Positions 35,146 through 47,182 of a DNA stretch of 64,000 nt are shown piece after piece. The notes under the pieces were generated by a model. That model made no database searches, was not told the DNA's origin, and worked only from the letters and a program-made list of their open reading frames with translations. The DNA is from Sweltsa coloradensis. Taxonomy: Eukaryota > Arthropoda > Insecta > Plecoptera > Chloroperlidae. Position 1 is the stretch's first letter; every line of letters begins with the position of its first letter. A program made the translations under genes and the position numbers. The DNA lies in NCBI GenBank assembly GCA_024449915.1, contig JAMZAV010000813.1:62001-126000 (forward strand), in the 5' to 3' direction.

Positions 35146-35340
35146 GCGGGAATCCCTCTAGCTAGGCCGATAACATAGTGCGGCTGTATTAGCCACTCAG
35201 AGAAGCATCACCTCAGAGATTAGATTGTAATCAGGTGTGTACAATACTTGGCGGGGATCCCTCTAGCTAGGCCGATAACATAGTACGGCTGTTTTAGCTA
35301 CTCCTGTCTTACTTGTGACAATACTTGGGATCGTGATTTC
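35146..35340. repeat. 105-bp tandem repeat, two units plus a stub
   Basis: CCCTCTAGCTAGGCCGATAA, preceded by GCGGGAAT or GCGGGGAT, occurs at 35146 and 35251. Both continue through ACATAGTnCGGCTGT. The sequence ACAATACTTGG recurs at 35242 and 35319, marking the start of a third, truncated unit. Confidence 0.8.
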
Positions 35341-35532
35341 AGAAACTGGCTAAAATGTGGTCTAAAACGAACAGTACAACTCTTGAGAAGTTCGTGTTCG
35401 TGTTTTACGTCAAACTTTAATCTTTATGGTGAGAAAAACAAGTACTGAGTTAAAGCCAGGATTAAATTTGCCACGAAAACAAAGTTATTACATATTGAAA
35501 ACACAACCTAGACCAAGAATTTACATGACGTA

Positions 35533-35618
35533 GCTACATAGGTATAGTACAGAAAGCAAGTGTTTTCACTGTCTCGCTACATAGGAATAGTACAGGAAGC
35601 AAGTGTGTTCACTGTCTA
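35533..35618. repeat. 43-bp tandem doublet
   Basis: GCTACATAGG starts at 35533 and 35576; both units continue through ATAGTACAG, AAGCAAGTGT and CACTGTCT. Confidence 0.85.
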
Positions 35619-37967
35619 GACAAGATATGATGAGACATGGATGAAGCATAAATGTACTGTGTACACCAATAAAGGGTGTAGACAAACAAACAAGTCTTGA
35701 GCTGCAGTATTTAATTAGTACATCACACATAGGCCCTTCTGATTTAATATCTCGACCCACTCGTCCCCCAGCAGCCAGCCCTATCTCAAGCCCATTCACA
35801 AAGTCTCATACTTACATTTGTAATTAAATGATTGAATGAATGATGAATTGACTTAGTCATTTACAGCAACTCAATGACTGATTTTAATAGGAACAAGGTA
35901 AATACGAATGCCTACAGCACTCGAGGAAACATATTCTTACGGAATCAGAAATGATAAACCCAGTGTACTGCCTGGTTACTGACAAGCACAGCATGTTTAA
36001 CTCGTGGTGGGATATGATCAAGAATGATTTATGGGGTAAAGTGGCGACATTCTTGTACTTGATTACAGTGTGGCCAACATGACAACACGAAGGTGGGCGG
36101 AGCGAGAACTAGGCGGACGCGAGCTAAATAAGTCATAAAGCAGGCCCTGCAACAATCACATGTAGGGGGTATGTGATGAGATTCGACTTGTTATTTATTT
36201 ATTGAATGGTTTTGGTGTGACATCCTTTATAACTGTTGTGGCGCGGAGACACGCAAAGCTTTTGGATTTTGAAAACGCTAAACGCTTTCGGGTTTTTGTA
36301 TATGAGTGATGGAATGTATTCCCTGCCCTCAAGAAAACACTTGTACAATACTAATAAGTTGTTATTGTTGGAGGTAATAGTGTGCACTGTGCAGAGAAAG
36401 GCAGGTTAAGTGCACATTCGAAACAAAAATAAGAAATCAATTCTAATTTTATAGATATATTATTGGCCGCTTTGTCATTTTAGGAAGTCAATAAGTATTT
36501 TCTTGCTAATAACGTTTGTTGATCAGTGATCAAATTTTAATGTATCGATCGCTAATCACAATGTGCCTTCATTTACAGAGCAACGCGAGTAATAAAACCT
36601 ACACATCCAACGAATCAAACAAATCAAATTTAGCATTCACCTAAGATGTTTTAGAGAAAAATGCAACGAAGGAAAGGTAAGACCTAAGACAAAGATGATA
36701 AAGAGAAAAGGAAATTCAAAAGATGCTTGGTAAGCACCTTTGTAAATCAAGTAAATAGAATAGGTGGTAAATATAAAATACTTTCTGTCATATCTTAAAG
36801 TCTCGTGGATGCCGATCAGAGCGGTAAGGAAGAAACCACCCCCGTTTTCTCGGAGTCAACTTGAAGATTTCCATTCTATTCGATAACTAATGCACTGTTA
36901 GTTGATTTACCTCCGCGGGGGGTTGAATAACGAACGGGTTGGGTTACAAGACTATTTCACAGTCGGTCGCGCCGGTCGGCGTCCGTGACGCGCGCGGTGC
37001 GGTGACTTCACGAACTACTCGCAAGTAAAAATCATCCCCTCCGCCACGGGGGACACATAACTCCCGCGTAATGCATGCACACTCAGTAATTCTTTTTGAT
37101 GAGCTGCAAAAATGTGTTCACCCCCATCTAACACTGGTCCTGTCTGTCTTGTGGCTGAGACGCGGGGTAACGAGGCCCCGGGGACCCGGGCACAACAGCC
37201 GGCGAGAACACACGACGCACGCTGGGCTTAATTACTGCACGGACACACACCTCTCTAGGACACGGGGCAAACTTGCGTTATCTATCATTTTAAAAACGAC
37301 AAGTTTAGCTACGTGGCCATGACTGCGTTATGTACTATTTACCATCACACAGAGAATAAAGCGTATTTGACAATATTAGTCTTGAAACTCGGGGAGAACG
37401 TCAATGATATTATGTTCTGTTCATTACAAATTCTCACGTGATATTGAAACGCCACATTGTTAAGTGCATAAGTGTTGCGTTTGAATTAACACAAGGAATT
37501 GTCAATTAAAAATGTGTATTCTGATTTTTTTTTAAATTTCAAACTATAAAAGCAACCTTGAGTTGATTTGTTGATCCTTACATTGATAATATAAGTGTTT
37601 TGTGATTCTCTCTCGAGATTAATTAATCGTTAGAAATGCGAACATAAAAACTAAAAAGTACATCACAGACTGAAAACAAAAAGCTAAATAAGCTTCAGCA
37701 GGCCCATTTAAAACCTCGTAAACCACAAAACTCCCGTGAGAAAATCGCCGGCAAAGATATTTACGTGTGAAGAAGTCGGATCTTATAAATCAGAAAACTC
37801 TTACGGTGTGAAATCAGCTCCAACAATCACTCCCTGGTTTTAGCACGTCATAAACACACGAGTGTATGCAGAATATTTAAATGTTGGCATCCAGCTCCCA
37901 CAATTGTGCGTACGAGGTTATCTTGGTTATTAGCTTCGAGATTCCTACTGGGCATGCGCAGTGCAAG
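35619..37967. other. Noncoding stretch with a CpG-rich patch
   Basis: 36900-37210 is CpG-rich (GGTCGCGCCGGTCGGCG, ACGCGCGCGGTGCGG) and could mark a promoter or first exon, but no frame or splice pattern supports a gene. The rest is AT-rich with no repeat of note. Confidence 0.4.
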
Positions 37968-38104
37968 AAGCAGGACATTGTGCTGCAAGGAAGCAGGACG
38001 TTGTGCAGGAAGCAGGACGTTGTGGCAAGGAAGCAGGACGTTGTGCAGGAAGCAGGACGTTGTGCAGGAAGCAGGGCGTTGAGAAGCAAGGAAGCAGGAC
38101 GGTG
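37968..38104. repeat. Minisatellite, unit AAGCAGGACGTTGTGCAGG
   Basis: Eight AAGCAGG-(A/G)-C-(A/G) starts with 18-23-bp spacing; some units carry an extra CAA (GGCAAGG or TGCAAGG). Several frames stay open through it on both strands and give repetitive peptides. That is a by-product of the repeat, not evidence for a gene. Confidence 0.9.
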
Positions 38105-40469
38105 CACCAAACTTGATCATTTGTGTTCATGTAATATCTATCTTGAATAGTTGCAGGGTTCCGAACCGTTCAGACCACTAACAGGGACTTGGAGCACATT
38201 TAAAATTTTAAAAGGGAGCATATGGGGACCAATATCGCAATAAAACACAATCACTGTGCATATAATACATAGTATTTCAAATTTAATTCGAATGCTTATA
38301 CAGACGTACGAAGAAGAAAATATTAGTAGTTCAGCATAATCAAAAGGGGAGGGGGGGGGGGGGGGTTATCGATTTGGTTAGTCGGGAAACACTCCAGCAG
38401 GTGAAATTGTTAATACCCAGAACTTGTGTTATAACTTCGTATTTTGAGTCTACCCACTCAGTCATATAACTGTGCTTGGAGATTTCTCCGTGTCCTCACT
38501 AACAGTTAGTGTTTGTACTCACATATCGCGCAACAGAGAGAGCTCTCCACATGTCTACTTGCAACTCACCTAGAAAGAGAGAGATACAATCATTAGACGT
38601 ATGCAAATAAAATTCTCATTTCATCAAGTGGGATACATTTATAAACATCAACCATAAATTTTCAGATTATGCAAAATAGCACTAAAATTGTAGTAATAAA
38701 ATACAACGCAAGCACATAAAATACTTGCGCGTTAATATAACAACACAATATGCACTAACTTTTACCCTGTAAAGAGTTAAGTCTTCAAGAAAAAGTGGAT
38801 ACAAATATAGTGTTGGATGTGTTGATAACCAGCAATATTAAACAAGATTTTAGATGTGGAATAGTCATATTTCCACCTACTCCTGGATATGAAGGGTATT
38901 TTGACACCCGGAGTATCAGGTAAAGTTAAAGTTTCACTCTACACCTGGAACTCGCTCTCGAATCATGATTGTCAACTGTCTTTGTCCGAGAAACAACAAA
39001 GTAGTTTAGATTGAACCGAGCGAGTTAAGTTCCAGAAGGGTTGTTCCATGTTGTTGGTTCATCGGCTCCCGGTCCTCTGGGCATCGCCCCCACCCCCCTC
39101 CCTCCCTCCCCCCGGGGGGAGAAACTACTCCGCGGTAAGAGCCCTCGCAGGGGCCGCGCAGGGGGAAACGAAGAATAAGGACCACCACAAATTGATCCTG
39201 TTACTCCATTTTATTCCAGTTTTGATGCCATTCCTCTCCACCAAGAAACTCCCCGATGACTGCAATGGAGTCGGCCTTCTAACAAGGAGCATGACCTTTC
39301 GTTTTCATCCAACTAAAAAGTTTCTCATCTGTGGGGTGTCGTTCTCGGCTCGGCTCCCATGTGCCCCACGTGCTCGCCCGCCTGCGCGCGCAACAATAGC
39401 GAACAAGAGTCATTTGCTAAATCGAGAGCTGGCTTGCAACTTGTGATCGCCATGCATAAGTAAAAAACAGTTTAAACTTGCAAAGCAATCTATTTCAAAG
39501 TAGATGAACACATTTTTACAATCTACATGTGTTCAGTGTTCATAGACAAACATAATCTTAGGGCATGAGAGTGATTTATAGGCATTTATATCGTATTGTT
39601 CCACTTTCAAAAATGACTTCTAACCATATACAATGAAATTTTAAAATAACAAAATATAGAACCATGCACCGCAGCGTGGTTGATTATTTGCACTACCGCC
39701 CTGCTGCACTTATAGTGTCCAGCAACTGAATGCACAGTGTATCGTTGCTCATTCTTAGCGTGTAGTCGCCCATTAAACCCAATGGTTCGCTTAGGAATGC
39801 ATTCCACGAAGACAGTGTACGAGTTGTGAGTCACTCTATGAACCCAGGACTCTTTGCTAGGACGGACGACGCGATGCGCTACTTGGAGCCACAACTGTTT
39901 GATTAGAAATCATATAATTTGTGACATTTAGTAGTCGAATGCAAATTGAGTTGTTGTTTATGTTTACCCTTTTAATACACTTATGTCATTAAGTAATGAT
40001 GAAAGGCAAGTAAAACCATCCGTGCTTTATGCGGGATACGAAGCCACGGATCTGCGCACCATACTTGTAACAACCCACTAAGACAAACGTCTGGGGGATT
40101 TGAGTTTACAACCGTTCCGTCAAATGCCCGCGCAATAGTTGAGCGTAGCACATTGGCCGGTATTGTTTGTGGTAAATAATCTAATTTTGAATATGAATAT
40201 TGTTGCTCCGTTGCAAATATTGGCAAGTATAATGGGCCGAGACCTAGATCTGGCTGGCTACGCGCCTGGAGATGGTCTAGGCTATTACATTAGAGGCCGT
40301 ATAACCCACAGATGTGGTCACACTAAAACTACAATGGATTCACAAAAGAAATTATTTTAACGGTCCTTGTTTTAAAATTGGAATTTGAGTAGTTCAAGTG
40401 AACCGCAGTAAAACTTCCACCCTAGACATAAAACAACTTTCAAGTTGTAATTATCTTTTTATTGCGAAT
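38105..40469. other. Noncoding stretch, no gene seen
   Basis: G run at 38346-38365, perfect short palindrome CACTAAC-A-GTTAGTG at 38497-38511, GC-rich patch 39060-39175 with C runs. Frames of 95-132 codons (39048-39446 plus, 39607-39894 minus) have no domain I recognise. Confidence 0.45.
38446..38472 (+). repeat. Dispersed TCTACCCACTC repeat, copy 2
   Basis: GAGTCTACCCACTCAGT followed by CATATAACTG, one base different from copy 1 at 8022. Confidence 0.6.
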
Positions 40470-41660
40470 ATACTCAGGATATTACAACTATTTCTGTAAC
40501 GAACAGGCGGCACACAAACAACTAAAGAATGTAATGTTTATTAAGTATCTATCTTGTAATGACCAAATAAAACCTTACACCGCTCAGCGCTTGGAATGCA
40601 ACTCCGCTTCGAGTTCTAGAACACAACACAAAACAACAGCGAATGAAACCAATCAATTCCTCATCACTTGATTTCGATCGTGTACGCCGGTACGGAGTAT
40701 CAATTAAATTTCCTTTCCTTTTTTTTTATAAATATAAACAATAAACAACTTTGGATTTAATTTAATTACATATTTTATCATCTAAATAATTATTTCCTAC
40801 TAACGAGAAAAGTTAATTATCATAATGTTATTTTGCCAAATATCGTTTTATTTCAACTGTATTGAACATATTTGATATTATTACAACTTTTTCTGTAACT
40901 ACAGGCGTCACACAAGCAACTTAAAAGAGTGTAATGCTTATTAAGTGTCTTGTAATGACCAAATAAAACCTTACACCGCTCAGCGCTTGGAATGCAACTC
41001 CGCTTCGAGTTCTAGAACACAACACAAAACAACAGCGAATGAAACCAATCAATTCCTCATCACTTGATTTCGATCGTGTACGCCGGTACGGAGTATCAAT
41101 TAAATTTCCTTTCCTTTTTTATAAATATAGACAATAAACAACTTTGGATTTAATTTAATTACATATTTTATCATCTAAATAATTATTTCCTACTAACGAG
41201 AAAAGTTAATTATCATAATGTTATTTTGCCAAATATCGTTTTATTTCAACTGTATTGAACATATTTGATATTATTACAACTTTTTCTGTAACTACAGGCG
41301 TCACACAAGCAACTTAAAAGAGTGTAATGCCTATTAAGTGTCTTGTAATGACCAAATAAAACCTTACACCGCTCAGCGCTTGGAATGCAACTCCGCTTCG
41401 AGTTCTAGAACACAACACAAAACAACAGCGATGAAACCAATCAATTATTTATCAAATTGATTTCGATCGTGTACGCCGTGTCAATTAAATTTCATTTCCT
41501 TTTTTATAAATAAATAAAATTAGCTACTTTGGATTAAATTTGTTACATTTATCATACAAATAAATTTCCAACTAATGATTTATATTAATTGCTATTATTA
41601 TTATTATTATGTTATTTTGCCTGTTATCGTTTTATTTCATCTATATTGAACATTTATTAT
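40470..41660. repeat. 395-bp AT-rich tandem repeat, three units
   Basis: The landmark CGCTCAGCGCTTGG lies at 40581, 40977 and 41370 (spacings 396 and 393). Units share AATGACCAAATAAAACCTTA, CTCCGCTTCGAGTTCTAGAA and TTTCGATCGTGTACGCCG. Units 1 and 2 are close to identical from the landmark on, while unit 3 diverges in its second half (ACGCCGTGTC, then loss of GGTACGGAG). No gene content. It could be a satellite or a local triplication. Confidence 0.9.
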
Positions 41661-43536
41661 CATAATTTATTAAATACCTTAAACAATCAAACAAATTAGG
41701 AAAATTAGGGAACAACAAAGAAGAAAAATTCCAGAACGTATAGTGTATTTTATTTTTTTATTTATACATTATACAGAACGGAAACATTCGGGACATTTAT
41801 GTATTAAAATGCACTGTCAATGCAGCCCCCGCCTAGCCTAGGAGAGTGGGACTTCATGACTCGGAGACGTACGTATGTCTCTCGTTCCTTCTTCCCGCGG
41901 TCCAGGCCCTGTGACGTCACGTGCCTCACGAGGCAACAGACGGTTAGAATAAACGCTCGTAAACTTGAGACGCGGAGGGAGGATAATTTTCCTATTAATT
42001 TTACGAGAATGTAAAACTGGATTTTACTAGTCTCTTGAATACGTCGTAAACGCTCCAGTTTATTTGGCTGTATAAATTCACCCCTAGGCTCCTACGTTTT
42101 ACTACTTGTACATATCTAAACTTGCGGCCGCCTTGGTTGGGCTAGGTCGCGGGACAGCTGCGCACAACCGTCCGAGACTTCTCTCCCACATCACAACAAT
42201 AGTGAAAACGTACAGCATATCTGTCACAAACAGTTTTATTTACGGAGACGAACTGACTTCTACAAAACAGCTGACGACTATAAAAGATCAAAGATTACTT
42301 TAACTCGTAAAGTACAAAACTTGGATTCTTTCCTCGTAAACCATGATCGAAGTAAAGTAACTGTGATACTGCGAGCAAGTCGATAACTTACAGTGGTTCG
42401 AACTCATCGCATATAGTTCTCTTACAATGAGTTGCTCGGGGGATGATGGATTCTTTGTAGATGATTGTTCAATATAGGACAAGGACAACAATATACTGAT
42501 AGAGAAAAGATTATAATAAGGAAAATAAAATGACCTAAAACGTAACTATAAACAACGAATCTGAAACCACAATGATGACGAAATGCTGAAAAAATAAGGA
42601 AAAGAGGGAATTGTGTCCAGCAGCAGATGACGTCTTTGAAATGTCCAACATGAACGGAACAAGTACTCAAGTTGTAATCAGCCTTTAGAAAAACTAACCA
42701 TAACCCTGCTAGTTTCAAAATCACATTCACGACAAGACAAATAATTTATTCACAAGTAAACATAACTTAATTGGTTGCAATAGAAATAATATAAAGTATG
42801 AAAGTATCAACACAAACAAGTATGGTCAGGATCTGTGAGCCTAATGTTTCCGGAAGTGTATGTAGTTTCCGGTTGGGGCGATAGATGGCCCTAGCCTCGC
42901 CTAATGGACACCGTTCTTCATTTGTCATTCCGCGTGCACAACGCCATCCTCCTCCCTCCTTGATTAACTAACAGTTCTGTCCTGTCCTCCCCCGCTCACT
43001 GTGACCCTAACACCTCCGGGTGGCCCAGTGCTGTGACTCTGACGCCTCCCTACAACCTACAAGCTAGCCCGCGGTACGTGCACCACTGCCTTCGACGTCT
43101 GTCATTGGACAAGAAAACACCTTTCATAAGTCACTACATTGCAAGAAACAGATGACTAAGCTTAGATTATATAACTTAACAATTCCGAACTAAAAAAATG
43201 TAGTTTTATAACTTAAAAATCATACTATTTTTTTCAATGTGTTTATTGCAACAATTTGCAACACTTGGAGGTGACACGTACATCAGGTGTCCAAAAAATT
43301 ATCTTATGAAAAACGAATAACTAGGTAAGGTTAATGAAACAGGCCTTAGAAATTCAATGAAAGGAGAGTATGCAATGCATTTTCCCATCTCTTTATAGCG
43401 AGACCCTCTACTATACCTGGCAGCAAACTCTGCATAGAAATCACTGTAGAAAGTAAAAAATAAAATAAAAATAAAATAATAACAATAAAAAAGCAAGGAT
43501 GTCCCATAGACATATAGAATAGACGATGTAAAGATT
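41661..43536. other. Noncoding stretch, no gene seen
   Basis: TGACGTCACGTG (CRE plus E-box overlap) at 41912-41923. 42840-43110 is more GC-rich. A minus-strand 102-codon hydrophobic frame at 42422-42730 has no domain I know. Confidence 0.45.
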
Positions 43537-43553
43537 TGGTGGAGGTGCCGGGT
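43537..43553 (+). repeat. tRNA-Ala 3'-end antisense motif, copy 11
   Basis: Exact consensus, preceded by GATT. Paired with copy 12 in the same orientation, 200 bp apart, in an AT-rich tract. Confidence 0.85.
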
Positions 43554-43736
43554 AAAATCATCGTTACAGAAGTATTGTGATTTCCTTATAGCACAGATAC
43601 TAATAGGTAGTTTACAATAATGTTGTTGGTTTATTTACTGAAATATATGCAAAACTGCTTAAACAACTCTCATAAATTGTTTTTAAAAAGAAGATATGGG
43701 AAAATTTGAAAAGCTACAATCGAAAATAAAGAGATT

Positions 43737-43753
43737 TGGTGGAGGTGCCGGGT
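43737..43753 (+). repeat. tRNA-Ala 3'-end antisense motif, copy 12
   Basis: Exact consensus, preceded by GAGATT. The 183 bp between copies 11 and 12 have no evident similarity to the intervals of other clusters. Confidence 0.85.
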
Positions 43754-44866
43754 ACGGCATATATTTCATATTCTAAACGAAACTTCAGTTAACCAACCGT
43801 AAAACCCAAACACAAGTGCTTTTATTATCATTACAACATTTTAATACCACAGTGGTTTGCGTTTAAATTTAGAACAGTTTTAGCACCCATACTGATGTAC
43901 TCCACAAAATGATCTGCGGTGCGCAGTGCAGCACCAAACCATCACAACTTTGTTTTTATACCCTCCATCAAATTATGACCACATCGTGTTTGCTTGTTAG
44001 TTGTTACCATAACAACAACAACTCACCGTTTCATCATGCTTGCGTCACACAACATTGTCATAAGAATTGAATAAAGCAAGTAATGACATGCTTGGCCGTA
44101 ATGAACAACCAACAACCCTCCGATGGAATGATTTAATGAGCCCTTGCACAGCCGGAAACAGCATCACACAGGTATATTAAAAGATACAATAATGCAGTAA
44201 ACCATGATGTATCTTGCACCAGTGTATTTCGGCTAGTGAGCCGCACACCGCGCTTCCATGTAATGTTATTCCTACACCCCAGAGGGCAATATCTCACGCG
44301 CGGGAAATTGCAATCTGAAGCCTGTTGACAGGTGTGTAATATATTTTATTAGTTTTGTCTGCGGTGCGGTCTGATGCGATGATATAAAACCGCCGTGTGT
44401 GTGGGGATGTGGGAGCGGGGAACTAAATGCGAAACAAAACAAGGGCACATTGGATGGAACCAGAGCCTCTCAGATGGAACCCATTCCACGAGTGAGTCTG
44501 TGTCACCGATAGGGTGGAGCGGGAAGCTCCCACTACAACAAGGAAACTATTGAATTGAAACTGAACACTGCAAAGTTATAAAAATTAAAATGCAAAGGAA
44601 CAAATCTTCCAAACAGTTAAAATTTTAGATGAGCCAATTTGAACTGTTTGGTCTTAGGTGGTTTCCACTGTCGCGACTGTTCTTCAATTAAAGTGTTTCA
44701 TTGTTGTAGTGTAGTTCGAGTGTCATTGCAAAATTAACTTTTATCTTTCCATGAATACAGTAGCCTGTACTAGGCATATATAGTGCATGTTTGCATGAAG
44801 CTGCCTCAAATACTTGCAGAGAAATCATCTGCATATAATTCAACCGTGGCCTAAAACGTGGGGGCT
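43754..44866. other. Noncoding stretch, no gene seen
   Basis: Mixed composition, with no repeat or coding signal noted. Confidence 0.5.
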
Positions 44867-45078
44867 CATGTTCAGTCGAGTGATCTTGGACAACTCCAGA
44901 CAATAAGTCGTAAACAATATCTAGAAAGCCACGTCCAACTGTCTTACACTTGACGGTGCCGAGGTCGTGGTTCATGTTCAGTCGAGTGATCTTGGACAAC
45001 TCCAGACAATAAGTCGTAAACAATATCTAGAAAGCCACGTCCAACTGTCTTACACTTGAAGGTGCCGAGGTCGTGGTT
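44867..45078. repeat. 106-bp tandem doublet, nearly identical
   Basis: CATGTTCAGTCGAGTG starts at 44867 and 44973. Both units end GGTGCCGAGGTCGTGGTT; only one base differs along the way (TTGACGG against TTGAAGG). Recent duplication or collapsed array. Confidence 0.9.
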
Positions 45079-45169
45079 TATGTTGGATTGTTTGCTCGGC
45101 AGCAACCAAAGCTGAACTCTTCATTCGTCGGTCTGGGTTCGACTCTAATCTGGGTTCAACTCAATCCCA

Positions 45170-45240
45170 ATACGGCTCGTTGTTGGAGTCTCTAATTCAT
45201 ACCAGGAGGTCCCTGGTTCGATTCCCGCATCAGACATAAG
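45170..45240 (+). repeat. tRNA-derived (SINE-like) fragment
   Basis: CCCTGGTTCGATTCCCGC contains a B-box-like GGTTCGATTCC at about 45214. A possible A-box region is unclear. It lies in a patch with two more TTCGACTC/TTCAACTC motifs at 45138-45162. Confidence 0.5.
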
Positions 45241-45367
45241 CTTTTTCACATCCGAGACGGACTTTAGACCATCAACGTGGATTGGGTGAATGTAAACAGT
45301 GACCTGAGAGTCGTGAAGCAGGCAATGAATGTGTTTTCGAGATAGAATTGGCGATGCTGGTTTCACC

Positions 45368-45460
45368 CTACGAGTGAATCGTGGCCAAGCAGACGTACTA
45401 ATCTCTAGTTGGTCATTGATCGTGTATCGATGGCGTCGGCGTCGACGGGGTTGGTTCGTG
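45368..45460. repeat. Dispersed GTTGGTCAT repeat, copy 2
   Basis: GTGAATCGTGGCCAAGCAG, CTCTAGTTGGTCATTGATCG and GGCGTCGGCGTCGACGGG follow the order seen at 25866 and 59515. The long hairpin of copy 1 is not conserved here. Confidence 0.55.
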
Positions 45461-46216
45461 GTCACCCCCACTGATATTAATTGTACCACTGGACGGTAAA
45501 TACATGTATTAACTTTACCACGTGTATACAAGTACAGAGTGGCGGATACGCGCTCTTGTACAACGCGTGTATAAGAGTGGAGTGGTGAATAATGAACGCA
45601 GGTCTGTGCCGGTCGGCAGCGAGGGTATAAGATGGCGAGTGTTGCGGGCGCAGATTAAATCACGCCGGACAAATGGAATCGTAATTAATTTGCCATAAAT
45701 TTCCCCGTCCCGTCCGCCATTCGAGCTTCAGCCCATGATGTCCTTTTTCATTTCCATTCCGCGCTTTTCTATGACGGAATTTCGTATTCATAAAATCAAT
45801 GTCGCTCCGCACGCCTGGTGTAACGGAAGTGGGGTTAACTTTTGACAGGCATTTTTCCCAGTGTGTGTGTGTGTGTGTGCGTGCTATGTGTTTTGTGTTG
45901 GTATGATTCACTGCTGCCTCTTGAAATTATTTCGTTACACTTTGTCGCGAGTTTTGGAAAGGTATTTCTAACGGAATGAACATGAACATAATGCGGGATG
46001 GGAGGAAGGAATGTCCCGATACCTACGAACAAATTCAAATGTCGTTGATAAAAAAGTTTCGTCTGAATTCGTTTGTGTGTCACGCGATGGATATAAAATT
46101 GCCGAGCTAAAGAAATCCTTGCCTGGCTTGTGATTTCCATCGCAGTACAGGCCTGGCAAAAGTTTCAGTAGCAAGTATCCTATAAAACAAACTTCTTTGA
46201 AGTCGTATGAACGAAG
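45461..46216. other. Noncoding stretch with a (GT)n tract
   Basis: (GT)n at 45861-45879. No gene recognised. Confidence 0.5.
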
Positions 46217-46277
46217 GGTGTGATGGTGACAGTCACGTTAGGTGACTGGCCAGGGTGTGAGGTGCTGATAGTCATCT

Positions 46278-47032
46278 GGGCCCCGATTCATGTACATTTA
46301 TCCCGGGTATAAGTGGTATAAGGACGGTATAATGCAGGACATGGCAGGATAAGGCCTGGTTAAGTCTGAACAACTCTCATCCAATCAGAAATTTTCAATC
46401 CAACAACAAGTACAACAAATGTTTTTTCCACTGCATTCCACAGCCATGTAAATCAGCAGATTTGCAAAAGAACACTAAAAATTTGCACCATCTTTTGTTT
46501 TACATTTTTATTTATTGACAGAAGATTGCGTGAGATCATTAAAAGAAAAGAAAAGGCGTATTATTGCTGTAAATTTTGGAGTAGCCTAGGACTATCATAC
46601 TATTGTTCATCTGCATAAGGCTTTTAGTAATCAAAACTAGTTATTTGTGCGGGTTGTGTGTCAAAACAAGGTCGGCAAGGCCTAGGGTTGCCTAGGAGAG
46701 GCCAAGGGCTTGTCAAACGTGTTATGTTAGTATTAATTTTACCTAGTCCTATAGCTTAATCGAACTTTAGGCCTACACTGTTGTATTATGAATAATTTTC
46801 TACATCTGGGCCTAGGCCCGAGACGGTTTCTGATTTGTTTTATGAGAGTAATGATAACTTTTCTCGTTTTACACATAGACGCAAAATTTAAAATGTCCGC
46901 CATCTGTTTACATATTTTCTTATCCCCGTGCGAGGCGGGATAAGTCTTCATGAATTGGATTCGGAGTTATACCGCACTTATACCACCTAACTCTGCTTAT
47001 ACTGGGATAAAAATGTACATGAATCGGGGCCC
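46278..47032 (-). mobile_element. 755-bp inverted-repeat element, copy 1 (flipped)
   Basis: Starts GGGCCCCGATTCATGTACAT and ends with its reverse complement. It aligns with copies 2 and 3 only in reverse orientation, although the minisatellite on both sides runs the same way. It is visibly more diverged from copies 2 and 3 than they are from each other. No transposase. An incidental open frame at 46739-46951 matches frames in the other copies and reflects the shared sequence. Confidence 0.85.
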
Positions 47033-47182
47033 AGGTGAATAGCCAGGGTGTGATGGTGACAGTCACGTTAGGTGACTAGCCAGGGTGTGAGGGTGCTGAT
47101 AGTCATCAGGTGAATAGCCAGGGTGTGATGGTGACAGTCACGTTAGGTGACTGGCCAGGGTGTGAGGTGCTGATAGTCATCC

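Noticed and set aside
37968..38104. Repetitive peptides read on both strands of the minisatellite
   Set aside because: A by-product of the repeat unit, with no start or splice support.
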